Positions 15,848 to 23,248 of a stretch of DNA of 49,199 nt are shown here, in pieces (the stretch's first letter is position 1; each line of letters opens with the position of its first letter). Below the pieces are notes generated by a model. That model did no database searches and was not told where the DNA came from. It saw only the letters and a program-made list of their open reading frames with translations. This DNA comes from an uncultured Mucilaginibacter sp. GTDB taxonomy: Bacteria; Bacteroidota; Bacteroidia; Sphingobacteriales; Sphingobacteriaceae. A program made the translations under genes and the position numbers. Where the stretch lies: contig CAIWRU010000148.1 of NCBI GenBank assembly GCA_903915155.1, forward strand, positions 1 to 49,199, written 5' to 3'.

Positions 15848-16144
15848 ATGAAAAAGATATTACAATTTAGTTTGATAGTTTTGATTATAGGTTGTACTCA
15901 TAAACCTTCTCCTCTGGAATTAAAACAATTAAGGGCTGAAGCCGCTGTTAAAAATTATCTTAATTCTAAATCAAATAAAAAATTTGAAAATCTTCGCTTT
16001 ACAAGATTGCAAATGCGGGATAAAACCGACTACGAAATAGGGGTTTTAGACTTTATCCCTGAAAGATACAAAATTGTAAACCGTACAGTATATTTTGTTG
16101 TAGATTCATCTTTCACAAAAGTTGAGCCAGGCCTTACTTATTAA
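15848..16144 (+). CDS. Small putative lipoprotein, 98 aa
   Basis: Begins MKKILQFSLIVLIIGCTHKPS, a signal peptide with lipobox LIIGC, so the mature protein would be about 83 residues anchored by Cys. The rest (VKNYLNSKSNKKFENLRFTR and so on, YKIVNRTVYFVVDSSFTKVE) matches no family I know. Codon use is visibly more AT-rich than in the neighbouring genes, which could mean recent acquisition. Its 3' end overlaps that of the convergent epimerase by 11 bp. An alternative start 27 codons upstream is rejected because the promoter lies inside it. Confidence 0.7.
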   Translation: MKKILQFSLIVLIIGCTHKPSPLELKQLRAEAAVKNYLNSKSNKKFENLRFTRLQMRDKTDYEIGVLDFIPERYKIVNRTVYFVVDSSFTKVEPGLTY

Positions 16145-17108
16145 TCTTCAACGCCGCACAAATTTCCTTCACCGATTCCGCCACCGGCTTAAACTCAATG
16201 CCGATAGCTTTTTTTATTTTACTGTTATCATAGTTGCGCGTTTGCGATGCCGTTTTAGCCGCAACTTTATCTATAGATGGCGCTTTGCCGGTAATTGCCG
16301 CCGCAAATGTCGCGCCGCGCCAGGCCAGTTCCATCATCCAGGGTTTGGCTAATGTGGCGGGTGGTTTTATGCCGAAGCCGTTGGCAATGCTTGCGGTAAT
16401 ATCTTTATAACTTATGTTTTCGGCGTTAATAATATAGCGCTCGGCTTGTATGCCGCTATTCATTAAGGCTATCATGCATTTGGCAACATCGGTCACATCA
16501 ACAAAGCCGCCGGTGCCGAGTGTGTAAAACTTTAACCCTTTACGCACGGTTTCAAACAATTGCCCCGTTCCTTCAGTGCCTGCATTGGCGCCAATAATTA
16601 ACGATGGGTTTACTATAACCGCGTCGAGTCCTTCAGCAATACCGCGCCATACTTCCATCTCGCTTTCCAGTTTTGAAATGGCATAGCCATCGTTCTCGCT
16701 GGTTTCTTCTAAATGGGTATTTTCATTTATCAGCAAGCCGGGCAAAGCCTGCCCGATAGCCGCTATCGAGCTTACATGCACCAGCCGTATGCCACGCTCC
16801 AAACAAAGGTTAACCAGGTTGGCCGTGCCCGTAACATTGGTGCGTATCATAGGTTGTTTATCGGCCTGTTTTAATGATACCCATGCCGCGCAGTGGTAAA
16901 CCTGTGTTATACCCTCAAGAGCATTTTCCAAAGCGAAGATGTCCATCATATCAGCATCAACCCATTCAATATTATTTTTATATGGGATGAGCAGCGCCGG
17001 GATAACCGAACTGCCGCGTTTGGTACAACGAATAACATTGCCCGCCTGTACCAGTTGCATAGCCAGCTCCGAACCTAAAAAACCTGTAGCGCCTGTAACC
17101 AGTATCAT
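16134..17108 (-). CDS. NAD-dependent epimerase/dehydratase family protein (extended SDR)
   Basis: A 324-residue Rossmann-fold oxidoreductase. It starts MILVTGATGFLGSELAMQL (TGxxGxxG NAD motif). DADMMD binds the adenine, HCAAWVSL follows, and the catalytic triad is Ser (HVSSIAAIG) with YAISKLESE giving YxxxK. C-terminal sequence resembles the dihydroflavonol reductase/3-beta-HSD-like branch. The substrate is unknown. ATG 17108 is chosen; a TTG three codons earlier is inside the promoter. It is monocistronic. Confidence 0.88.
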   Translation of the reverse strand: MILVTGATGFLGSELAMQLVQAGNVIRCTKRGSSVIPALLIPYKNNIEWVDADMMDIFALENALEGITQVYHCAAWVSLKQADKQPMIRTNVTGTANLVNLCLERGIRLVHVSSIAAIGQALPGLLINENTHLEETSENDGYAISKLESEMEVWRGIAEGLDAVIVNPSLIIGANAGTEGTGQLFETVRKGLKFYTLGTGGFVDVTDVAKCMIALMNSGIQAERYIINAENISYKDITASIANGFGIKPPATLAKPWMMELAWRGATFAAAITGKAPSIDKVAAKTASQTRNYDNSKIKKAIGIEFKPVAESVKEICAALKINK

Positions 17109-17114
17109 AGCTTG

Positions 17115-17122
17115 CAAATGTA
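17115..17122 (-). promoter_or_regulatory. -7 element TACATTTG of the epimerase gene
   Basis: On the minus strand, TACATTTG ends 6 bp before ATG 17108. The mRNA leader should be a few bases at most. Confidence 0.6.
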
Positions 17123-17141
17123 TATTAATTTGAAGATAATA

Positions 17142-17298
17142 TAATTTGAAGATTTGGTGATTTGAAAATTTGAAAATGAATTAACATATCGTTAAATTTT
17201 CAAATTACTTATTGATATTTTGAATATGTTTGTTTGCCTGATGAGAACGCTTGGAATGCTAATTTTCAAATCTTCAAATCACCGAATTTTCAAATTAG
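17142..17298. repeat. Word-repeat inverted repeat, 37-bp arms (TTTGAAAA words)
   Basis: The left arm (17142-17178) is built of repeated words such as ATTTGAAG, ATTTGGTG and ATTTGAAA. The right arm (about 17260-17296) is its reverse complement with about 4 mismatches in 37. The spacer is about 80 bp and contains a partial third copy (TTTTCAAATTA, 17199-17209). A single arm of the same word family is at 22421-22448. It fills the gap upstream of the arginase-fold gene. Confidence 0.75.
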
Positions 17299-17302
17299 AA
17301 AT

Positions 17303-18484
17303 ATGTCATTAGCCGATTTTTTTACACCCATTGATCTAAGTAAGATAATCCCTAAAAAGGGTTATTATACCAGCCATTTGGGTGATAAGATAAAGCATTA
17401 TACCACAGATTTTCCGGATTTTGAGCAGGATGTGGATATGGCCATCATCGGTGTTCAGGACGACCGCAACGCCATAAACAACGCAGGCTGCGGCCTCGCG
17501 CCCGATTATGTGCGCGAAAAGCTTTACCAGCTGAATGAGGGCCCTTATAATTGCCGCATTGTCGACTTGGGGAATATTAAGGCAGGTGCCAGTGTGACTG
17601 ATACATACTTTGCCTTAAAAACTGTTGTTGAGGAACTGATTAAGAAAGATATTATCCCCGTTATCATCGGCGGCGGGCAGGACCTTACCTACGCCCAGTA
17701 TATGGGCTATGAAAATTTGGAGCAGCGTGTTGACCTGGTGGTGATCGATTCGCATTTCGATTTGGACGATGATATTCACCCGGATAGTATTGAAACCACA
17801 TCTGAATCATATCTTAATAAAATATTCCTGCACGATCCTAATTACCTGTTCAACTTTAGTAACCTGGGTTATCAGACCTATTTTACCAGCCAGGCAGGTT
17901 TACGAGTGATGGAGAAACTGTTTTTTGATGTGCATCGCCTGGGCGAATTAACCGGGCAGATAGCCGTTGCTGAACCTATTATCCGCAACGCCAACATGGT
18001 GAGCTTTGATATAAGTGCTATACGTTCGGCTGATGCCATGGGTAATGCCAATGCAACGCCCAATGGTTTTTATGCCGAGGAAGCCTGCCAACTTTGCCGC
18101 TACGCGGGCATTAATGATAAACTGACTTCCATCGGTTTTTACGAATTTAACCCGGCCTATGATAATAACGGGCAAACCGCCATGCAACTGGCGCAAATGG
18201 TTTGGTGCTTTATCGATGGTTTTTATAGCCGTAAAAAAGACTTTCCGCTTCAGCCAAAATCGCAGTACATTATTTACAAAACACGGTTAATGCATGACGG
18301 TCATGAGGTGATTTTTGTAAAAAGCAAAAAAACCGACCGTTGGTGGATGCAAGTGCCGTACCCAACCGGCGGCTCAAAAAACGAACGCTCGCATTTGGTG
18401 CCCTGCAGTTATGAGGATTATAAGATTGCCGTTTCCGGCGAAATGCCCGACCTTTGGTGGCGCACTTATCAAAAACTAAGCTGA
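17303..18484 (+). CDS. Arginase/formiminoglutamase-family protein with altered metal site
   Basis: A 393-residue ureohydrolase-fold protein; the start is MSLADFF at 17303, because an upstream in-frame ATG lies in the repeat. Family sites are recognisable. DSHFD (149-153) keeps three of the manganese ligands of the DAHxD motif. SFDIS (234-238) keeps the first Asp of SxDxD but has Ser for the second. The GGDHS loop reads GGGQD (123-127), with Gln in place of the ligand His. The Glu of FYEFNP (near 281) is kept. Proteins like this are often labelled formimidoylglutamase in Bacteroidota. With two of six usual ligands replaced, ordinary binuclear-manganese chemistry is doubtful. No histidine-degradation gene is nearby. 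Confidence 0.78.
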   Translation: MSLADFFTPIDLSKIIPKKGYYTSHLGDKIKHYTTDFPDFEQDVDMAIIGVQDDRNAINNAGCGLAPDYVREKLYQLNEGPYNCRIVDLGNIKAGASVTDTYFALKTVVEELIKKDIIPVIIGGGQDLTYAQYMGYENLEQRVDLVVIDSHFDLDDDIHPDSIETTSESYLNKIFLHDPNYLFNFSNLGYQTYFTSQAGLRVMEKLFFDVHRLGELTGQIAVAEPIIRNANMVSFDISAIRSADAMGNANATPNGFYAEEACQLCRYAGINDKLTSIGFYEFNPAYDNNGQTAMQLAQMVWCFIDGFYSRKKDFPLQPKSQYIIYKTRLMHDGHEVIFVKSKKTDRWWMQVPYPTGGSKNERSHLVPCSYEDYKIAVSGEMPDLWWRTYQKLS

Positions 18485-18536
18485 TATATAATTCAATCGG
18501 TTTTTAAGCGTTAATTAGTTCAACACTTTTTTGTTC

Positions 18537-19700
18537 ATGAAGAAAATATTCATTTGTATAATAGCTTTATTGCCTTCGCTGGCATTTGCACAGGGCGGGT
18601 TTAAGATAACCGGTAACGTTAAGAGCCTAAATGCACCTGCACACGTATACCTGCTTTATAATGTAGGTGCCAATAAAGTGGTCGACTCAGCAGTTGTTGC
18701 CAACAACAGCTTTACCTTCACCGGCAGCGTACTTAGCCCGGTAAGTGCCACTATGGTAGTCGATCCATCAGGCCAGGGGTTTACAAAATTTTCGCAACGA
18801 TTTGCACAACAAACCGATAATACCAAGCTGCCGGATTTTTTCAACTTTTATTTGGAAAACGATACTGCCAGTATTATCGCAACCGATTCTATAGCCAAAG
18901 CAACTATAACAGGTTCGCCTATTAACGATGACAACAAATTGCTGACAGCACAATTAGTGCCGGTGCAAAAAAAGGCGCAACAATTAATGAGTGAAAGCAA
19001 TTCGGCAACATCGGCGCAACAAAACAGCGACGCTTTTAAGGCCGACATAGAAGCGAGGCAAAAAGCTTTGCAGCAGGAGCAGATTTCCGTTTTGGAGAAA
19101 TTCATAAAGGCAAAGCCCAACAGTTATCTAAGTTTAATGGCGCTAAGCTCACTCGGGCCGGTAATCGATGTGTCAGCGCTTGAGCCTCTATATACCTCAT
19201 TAGGGCAAAATTTAAAGGATATGGAAAGTGGCAGGGCCATTAAAAAATCAATCGATGCCTTAAAGCCGACGGCCGTGGGCGCAGTTGCCCCTGACTTTAC
19301 GCAAAACGACGTGAACGGCGCACCGGTATCATTATCATCGTTCCGTGGTAAGTACGTATTGGTTGATTTTTGGGCATCGTGGTGCGGCCCGTGCAGGCAG
19401 GAGAACCCGAACCTGGTAAAAGCTTATAACAAATTCAAGAGCAAAAACTTCACGGTATTGGGTGTGTCATTAGATAAGCAAGAGGGTAAAGCCGACTGGC
19501 TGGCAGCTATAAAATCAGATGGTTTGGTTTGGACGCAGGTATCTGACTTGGGCTACTGGAATAATAAGGCCGCCCTTTTATATGCGGTACAATCTATCCC
19601 CCATAATTTTTTAATTGACCCCAGCGGTAAAATAATAGCCAAGGATCTGCGCGGCAGTGATCTTGACGCCAAACTAACTGCCATTTTTGGTAAGATGTAG
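18537..19700 (+). CDS. TlpA-like thioredoxin-fold protein with DUF4369 domain (copy 1)
   Basis: A 387-residue exported thiol-disulfide protein. The signal peptide is MKKIFICIIALLPSLAFA. A DUF4369-type beta domain follows (about 22-130; FKITGNVKSLNAPAHVYLLY), then a helical linker and a C-terminal TlpA/AhpC-type thioredoxin domain (from about 245) with active site WASWCGPCRQENP and cis-Pro block QSIPHNFLIDPSGKI. It likely reduces or exchanges disulfides in the periplasm. ATG 18537 is preferred to a TTG two codons earlier. It is one of a tandem pair. Confidence 0.9.
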   Translation: MKKIFICIIALLPSLAFAQGGFKITGNVKSLNAPAHVYLLYNVGANKVVDSAVVANNSFTFTGSVLSPVSATMVVDPSGQGFTKFSQRFAQQTDNTKLPDFFNFYLENDTASIIATDSIAKATITGSPINDDNKLLTAQLVPVQKKAQQLMSESNSATSAQQNSDAFKADIEARQKALQQEQISVLEKFIKAKPNSYLSLMALSSLGPVIDVSALEPLYTSLGQNLKDMESGRAIKKSIDALKPTAVGAVAPDFTQNDVNGAPVSLSSFRGKYVLVDFWASWCGPCRQENPNLVKAYNKFKSKNFTVLGVSLDKQEGKADWLAAIKSDGLVWTQVSDLGYWNNKAALLYAVQSIPHNFLIDPSGKIIAKDLRGSDLDAKLTAIFGKM

Positions 19701-19707
19701 TTTTTTG

Positions 19708-19798
19708 AGAAGCAAGAGTAAAGATGCAAGAATCAAGATTAAAGAAATAGTTAAAATTTTTGTCTTGGCTCTTGCATCTTGATTCTTGCTTCTTAATT
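19708..19798. repeat. Word-repeat inverted repeat, about 30-bp arms (CAAGA words)
   Basis: The left arm has AGAAGCAAGAGTAAAGATGC then AAGAATCAAG. The reverse complement of the right arm has AGAAGCAAGAATCAAGATGC then AAGAGCCAAG. That is about 26 of 30 matches around a spacer of about 25 bp. It lies between the two tlpA-like genes and may separate their transcripts. Confidence 0.75.
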
Positions 19799-19848
19799 CT
19801 ATTTATTACTTTTATCGCAATACCCCTGGCTAAACTTTTTTAATTTAC

Positions 19849-20988
19849 ATGAAAAAACTTATTCTACTTATGCTGGCATCGGCCCCGGCAGTACTTTTTG
19901 CACAGGAAAAATATGTGCTTAATGGTAAGGTTGGTACTATAACTGCTCCCGCAAAAATATTTATGACCCACCGCGATGGCGCGACTACCATAACCGATTC
20001 TGCAAGCGTAACCAATGGCGCTTTTACCTTCAAGGGCGAGGTTAAAGATATTACCCGCGCCAGTTTGGTTGTAGATTATAAAGGTGGTGGTATCCAAAGC
20101 ATCGACAGGCGGTCGGCAGATGCGCTTACCATTTACCTGGTTAATGGCACAACAAATATTACGAGCACCGATTCATTATCAAAATCAAAACTAACAGGTA
20201 CTAAGGTTAATGAGGATAACCAGCGTTATAACGCTTTTCTTAAGCCTTATAATGATGCTGAAGCCGCTTTGGAAAAAGAATACGAAGCCGCTCCCGATGA
20301 AAAACGTAAATCAAAAGAATTTGGGGAGTATATTGATAAAAAGGACAGCGTAAATCAAATACTATCAGAAGATCTGAACAAGAAATTTATTGCAGCCAAT
20401 CCCGATTCATATATCAGTTTGCAAGCTTTGCGCGGGATAGGCGGCCCGTATCCTGATGTTACTGTGCTCGAACCTGCTTTTAACAATCTTTCGCCTGCTA
20501 TAAAAGCTACCACTGCGGGAGTGGCCTATAAAAAGTATATTGATATACTTAAAACAGTAACCATAGGCCAAATGGCGCCGGAATTTGCACAGGCAGATAC
20601 TAATGGCAAGATGGTGAGCCTGTCGTCTTTCCACGGGAAATATGTACTGCTTGATTTTTGGGCGTCATGGTGCGGCCCTTGTCGCGCTGAAAACCCGAAC
20701 GTGGTAAAGGCATATAATAATTTTAAAACGAAGAACTTTACCATATTAGGCGTATCGTTAGACAGGCCAGGTAAAAAAGATGCATGGCTAAAAGCTATAC
20801 ACGACGACCACCTGGCCTGGAACCATGTGTCCGACCTTAAATTCTGGGATAGCGAAACTGCCAAATTATACGGTATACAAGCCATTCCACAAAACCTGCT
20901 GATTGATCCAAGCGGAAAAATTATCGGCAAAAACCTTTTCGGCGATGACCTGGAAAAGAAATTAGCAGAGTTATTCGGGAAGATATAG
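19849..20988 (+). CDS. TlpA-like thioredoxin-fold protein with DUF4369 domain (copy 2)
   Basis: A 379-residue paralogue of the preceding gene. The signal peptide is MKKLILLMLASAPAVLFA. The N-terminal DUF4369 domain is YVLNGKVGTITAPAKIFMTH. The thioredoxin domain holds WASWCGPCRAENPNVVKAYN and QAIPQNLLIDPSGKI. The linker differs most between the two copies, which suggests different partners. Tandem duplication is evident from shared order and motif identity. A composite terminator repeat follows directly. Confidence 0.9.
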   Translation: MKKLILLMLASAPAVLFAQEKYVLNGKVGTITAPAKIFMTHRDGATTITDSASVTNGAFTFKGEVKDITRASLVVDYKGGGIQSIDRRSADALTIYLVNGTTNITSTDSLSKSKLTGTKVNEDNQRYNAFLKPYNDAEAALEKEYEAAPDEKRKSKEFGEYIDKKDSVNQILSEDLNKKFIAANPDSYISLQALRGIGGPYPDVTVLEPAFNNLSPAIKATTAGVAYKKYIDILKTVTIGQMAPEFAQADTNGKMVSLSSFHGKYVLLDFWASWCGPCRAENPNVVKAYNNFKTKNFTILGVSLDRPGKKDAWLKAIHDDHLAWNHVSDLKFWDSETAKLYGIQAIPQNLLIDPSGKIIGKNLFGDDLEKKLAELFGKI

Positions 20989-21116
20989 CAGCCCCCTCTA
21001 AATCTCCCCCGATAGGGGAGACTTTAAAAATTAAAACAAAAGCACCTCTGCTAAACTAACAGAGGTGCTTTTGTTTTTAAGCCCTCCCTTCCGGGGAGGG
21101 TTTGGGTGGGGCTGCC
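20989..21116. repeat. Stop-adjacent GC-rich composite repeat with perfect 17-bp terminator
   Basis: The left arm is CAGCCCCCTCTAAATCTCCC then CCGATAGGGGAGACTTTAAA. The core is a perfect hairpin, AAAACAAAAGCACCTCT (21033-21049) with AGAGGTGCTTTTGTTTT (21061-21077). The right arm is CCCTCCCTTCCGGGGAGGG then TTTGGGTGGGGCTG. It fills the whole gap between the convergent stops of the tlpA-like gene and purD, and should terminate both. Confidence 0.85.
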
Positions 21117-22391
21117 TTACAACAAATCAAACCCAATATCTTTCCTAAAATACATGCCATCGTAATAAATACGGCTGGCATCGGCGGTGGCTTGCTGCAG
21201 GGCCTTGAACATATCATCCTGTAACGAGGTGATAGCTATCACCCGGCCGCCCGATGTTTTTACTTCGCCGTTATCCATATAAGTCCCGGCGTGAAAAACA
21301 TATGAGTCACGTATGTTTTCCATACCTGTCATTACCTTATCCTTTAAGTATTTGCCGGGGTAACCGCCTGCCACCATCATTACTGTAGCTGCTACTTTGT
21401 TTGATATGACCAGCTCTTTTTCGTTCAGATTACCTTCGGCAACACCTAATAACAAGTCGACTAAATCTGATTCTATTCGAGGCAGTACACTTTCTGTTTC
21501 CGGGTCGCCCATGCGGCAGTTGTACTCGATCATATATGGGTCGCCGCCGCAGTTCATCAGTCCGATAAAAATAAAGCCCTTATAAGGTATGCCCTCGCTT
21601 TTCAAACCCTCAATGGTAGGTATTACCATTCGTTCTTCCACCTTTTTCAAAAATTCAGCATCGGCAAATTGTACCGGTGACACCGAACCCATGCCGCCGG
21701 TATTTAACCCGGTGTCACCTTCGCCAACACGTTTATAGTCTTTAGCCGACGGCAGCATCTTATAGTTGGTTCCATCTGTAAGCACAAAGACAGAAAGCTC
21801 GATACCCTGTAAAAACTGTTCAACCACAACTTTCGAGCTGGCATCACCAAATTTGGCGTGTGTAAGCATTTCTATTAGTTCCTGCTGCGCTTCCTGTACG
21901 GTAAGGCAAATCAACACTCCTTTCCCGGCGGCCAGGCCATCCGCCTTTAAAACAATAGGCAAGCCTATTGTGGGCAGGTAATCAAAACCCTCCTGTAACG
22001 TTTCGCGTGTGAAAGTGCGCGATGCCGCAGCCGGGATATTGTGCCGCTCCATAAACTGTTTAGAAAAATCTTTGCTGCCTTCCAGTTGCGCCCCTTCGGC
22101 TTGCGGGCCTATAACCGGGATATTCTTTAACTCATCATCTGCCAGGAAAAAATCATGTATGCCCCGCACTAAAGGTTCCTCGGGTCCCACCAATACCAGG
22201 TTTATCGCGTTAGCTAAAACACACTGTTTAATACCCTCAAAATCAGTAACAGCAATGTTAACATTAGTGCCGTACTGGCCGGTGCCGGCATTTCCGGGTG
22301 CTATAAATAGCTGTTCACATTTTTTGCTTTGCGATAATTTCCAGGCGAAGGCGCTTTCCCTTCCACCCGAACCAAGGACCAGGATGTTCAT
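21117..22391 (-). CDS. purD: Phosphoribosylamine--glycine ligase
   Basis: GAR synthetase joins phosphoribosylamine and glycine with ATP, step two of purine synthesis. The 424-residue ATP-grasp protein has the N-domain MNILVLGSGGRESAFAWKL, GPEEPLVRG, ATP-grasp PIVLKADGLAAGKGVLIC, the purD signature YNCRMGDPETE and the B domain VMMVAGGYPGKY. Length fits the family. A near-match to the -7 element, TATCTTTA, lies 4 bp before the ATG. It is monocistronic. Confidence 0.97.
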   Translation of the reverse strand: MNILVLGSGGRESAFAWKLSQSKKCEQLFIAPGNAGTGQYGTNVNIAVTDFEGIKQCVLANAINLVLVGPEEPLVRGIHDFFLADDELKNIPVIGPQAEGAQLEGSKDFSKQFMERHNIPAAASRTFTRETLQEGFDYLPTIGLPIVLKADGLAAGKGVLICLTVQEAQQELIEMLTHAKFGDASSKVVVEQFLQGIELSVFVLTDGTNYKMLPSAKDYKRVGEGDTGLNTGGMGSVSPVQFADAEFLKKVEERMVIPTIEGLKSEGIPYKGFIFIGLMNCGGDPYMIEYNCRMGDPETESVLPRIESDLVDLLLGVAEGNLNEKELVISNKVAATVMMVAGGYPGKYLKDKVMTGMENIRDSYVFHAGTYMDNGEVKTSGGRVIAITSLQDDMFKALQQATADASRIYYDGMYFRKDIGFDLL

Positions 22392-22420
22392 GGGGTAAAG
22401 ATAAGTTTTTTTGATGTGGC

Positions 22421-22448
22421 AATTTGATGATTTGAAAATTTGAAAATA
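22421..22448. repeat. Single arm of the TTTGAAAA word repeat
   Basis: GGCAATTTGATGATTTGAAA continues as ATTTGAAAATAA. It matches the left arm of the 17142-17298 repeat; no partner arm was seen here. Confidence 0.55.
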
Positions 22449-22459
22449 AAGCCTGGTTC

Positions 22460-22521
22460 ATTGCCGTTGGCTTTAGCCAACGGGTATAGTAGCAACAATA
22501 AAATCCGGCTTTAGCCAAAAT
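22460..22521 (+). repeat. REP-like unit C (62 bp), distant from the transposase
   Basis: Starts ATTG + CCGTTGGCTTTAGCCAACGG (a 9-bp hairpin with a TT loop), then 21 unrelated bases, then CCGGCTTTAGCCAAAAT. The same two ends bound units at 37008-37066 and 37189-37247, next to the Y1 transposase. The middle differs in every copy. Confidence 0.85.
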
Positions 22522-22537
22522 AAACACTTGATAATTT

Positions 22538-22545
22538 TAATTTTG
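22538..22545 (+). promoter_or_regulatory. -7 element TAATTTTG
   Basis: Matches TAnnTTTG, 15 bp before ATG 22561. It rules out an in-frame upstream ATG at 22528, which lies before the element. Confidence 0.55.
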
Positions 22546-22560
22546 TGTAGATACAGTATC

Positions 22561-23091
22561 ATGAGGCGATTAGATAAATACCGGAAATTGCCGGTTTATA
22601 AAAAAGCGGAAGAACTTGCAGAGTTGGTTGAAGTAATTGCCGCGGCAATAAAAGACGGGGATCAAAAGGAATATTATGAAAGGGAACTAATAGGTAACTC
22701 CTACATCGTACAGGCTAAAATTGCCGGTGCGGAAGGCGGGGGCCTGTATTCGCTGCGTATGCAGAATGCCGTGGTTATTAGAATTGCTGTACAGGATATG
22801 TTCAACGCGGTAGCTGCATCGGCTATGATGGATGTAAATGAAGAAGATTATGTTGACCTAATGCGCGAAAAGGTAGAAGAATTTCGTTTGGTGTTTGTTG
22901 ATTGGATTCGCGGGTTTGATAAATCTTATGACATCCCTGATAATTGGGCGATAAGGTATGATACAAGTACGCCTGAACAGGAGAAACTGGAAGAACTGAT
23001 GTTTGATGACGACAAGTTTTTTAACGACTTTGACGATGATGACGAAGATACGACCGGCTTAGGCTGGGATGAGGATGATCTGAATGATTAA
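22561..23091 (+). CDS. Helical protein of unknown function with acidic tail, 176 aa
   Basis: Starts MRRLDKYRKLPVYKKAEELA. Residues 1-120 are predominantly helical. The opening 'YRKLPVYKKAEEL' together with NSYIVQAKIAGAEGGGLYSL recalls the four-helix-bundle family related to 23S intervening-sequence proteins, but the match is faint and this is inference only. The last 30 residues are very acidic (DDDKFFNDFDDDDEDTTGLG). No signal peptide or membrane segment is present, so it is probably cytoplasmic. It lies just after a REP-like unit and upstream of secA, separated by a 157-bp gap with its own promoter. Confidence 0.6.
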   Translation: MRRLDKYRKLPVYKKAEELAELVEVIAAAIKDGDQKEYYERELIGNSYIVQAKIAGAEGGGLYSLRMQNAVVIRIAVQDMFNAVAASAMMDVNEEDYVDLMREKVEEFRLVFVDWIRGFDKSYDIPDNWAIRYDTSTPEQEKLEELMFDDDKFFNDFDDDDEDTTGLGWDEDDLND

Positions 23092-23169
23092 GCTATCCCA
23101 AAATAGTGACAAACTCAATTTTAATAACATTCCAACCTTCAAACATTCCAACTTTACAACACAAATCCT

Positions 23170-23177
23170 TACCTTTG
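23170..23177 (+). promoter_or_regulatory. -7 element TACCTTTG of secA
   Basis: Matches TAnnTTTG 71 bp before the secA ATG. The leader holds a small hairpin, AATTGC-ACTGGC-GCAATT (23197-23214). A direct-repeat stretch (CATTCCAAC...CATTCCAAC, 23128-23155) lies just upstream of the element. Confidence 0.45.
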
Positions 23178-23248
23178 CCTGCCATTATGACTTTTAAATT
23201 GCACTGGCGCAATTGTTGAGTTCGTGATGTTCTATATATCAAATTAAC

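Noticed and set aside
16134..16144. Stop overlap of the small lipoprotein and epimerase genes as a sign that one is spurious
   Set aside because: Convergent overlaps of a few bases are common in this window (sdaA/GDSL, exported protein/SRPBCC), and both genes have signal or domain evidence and their own promoters.
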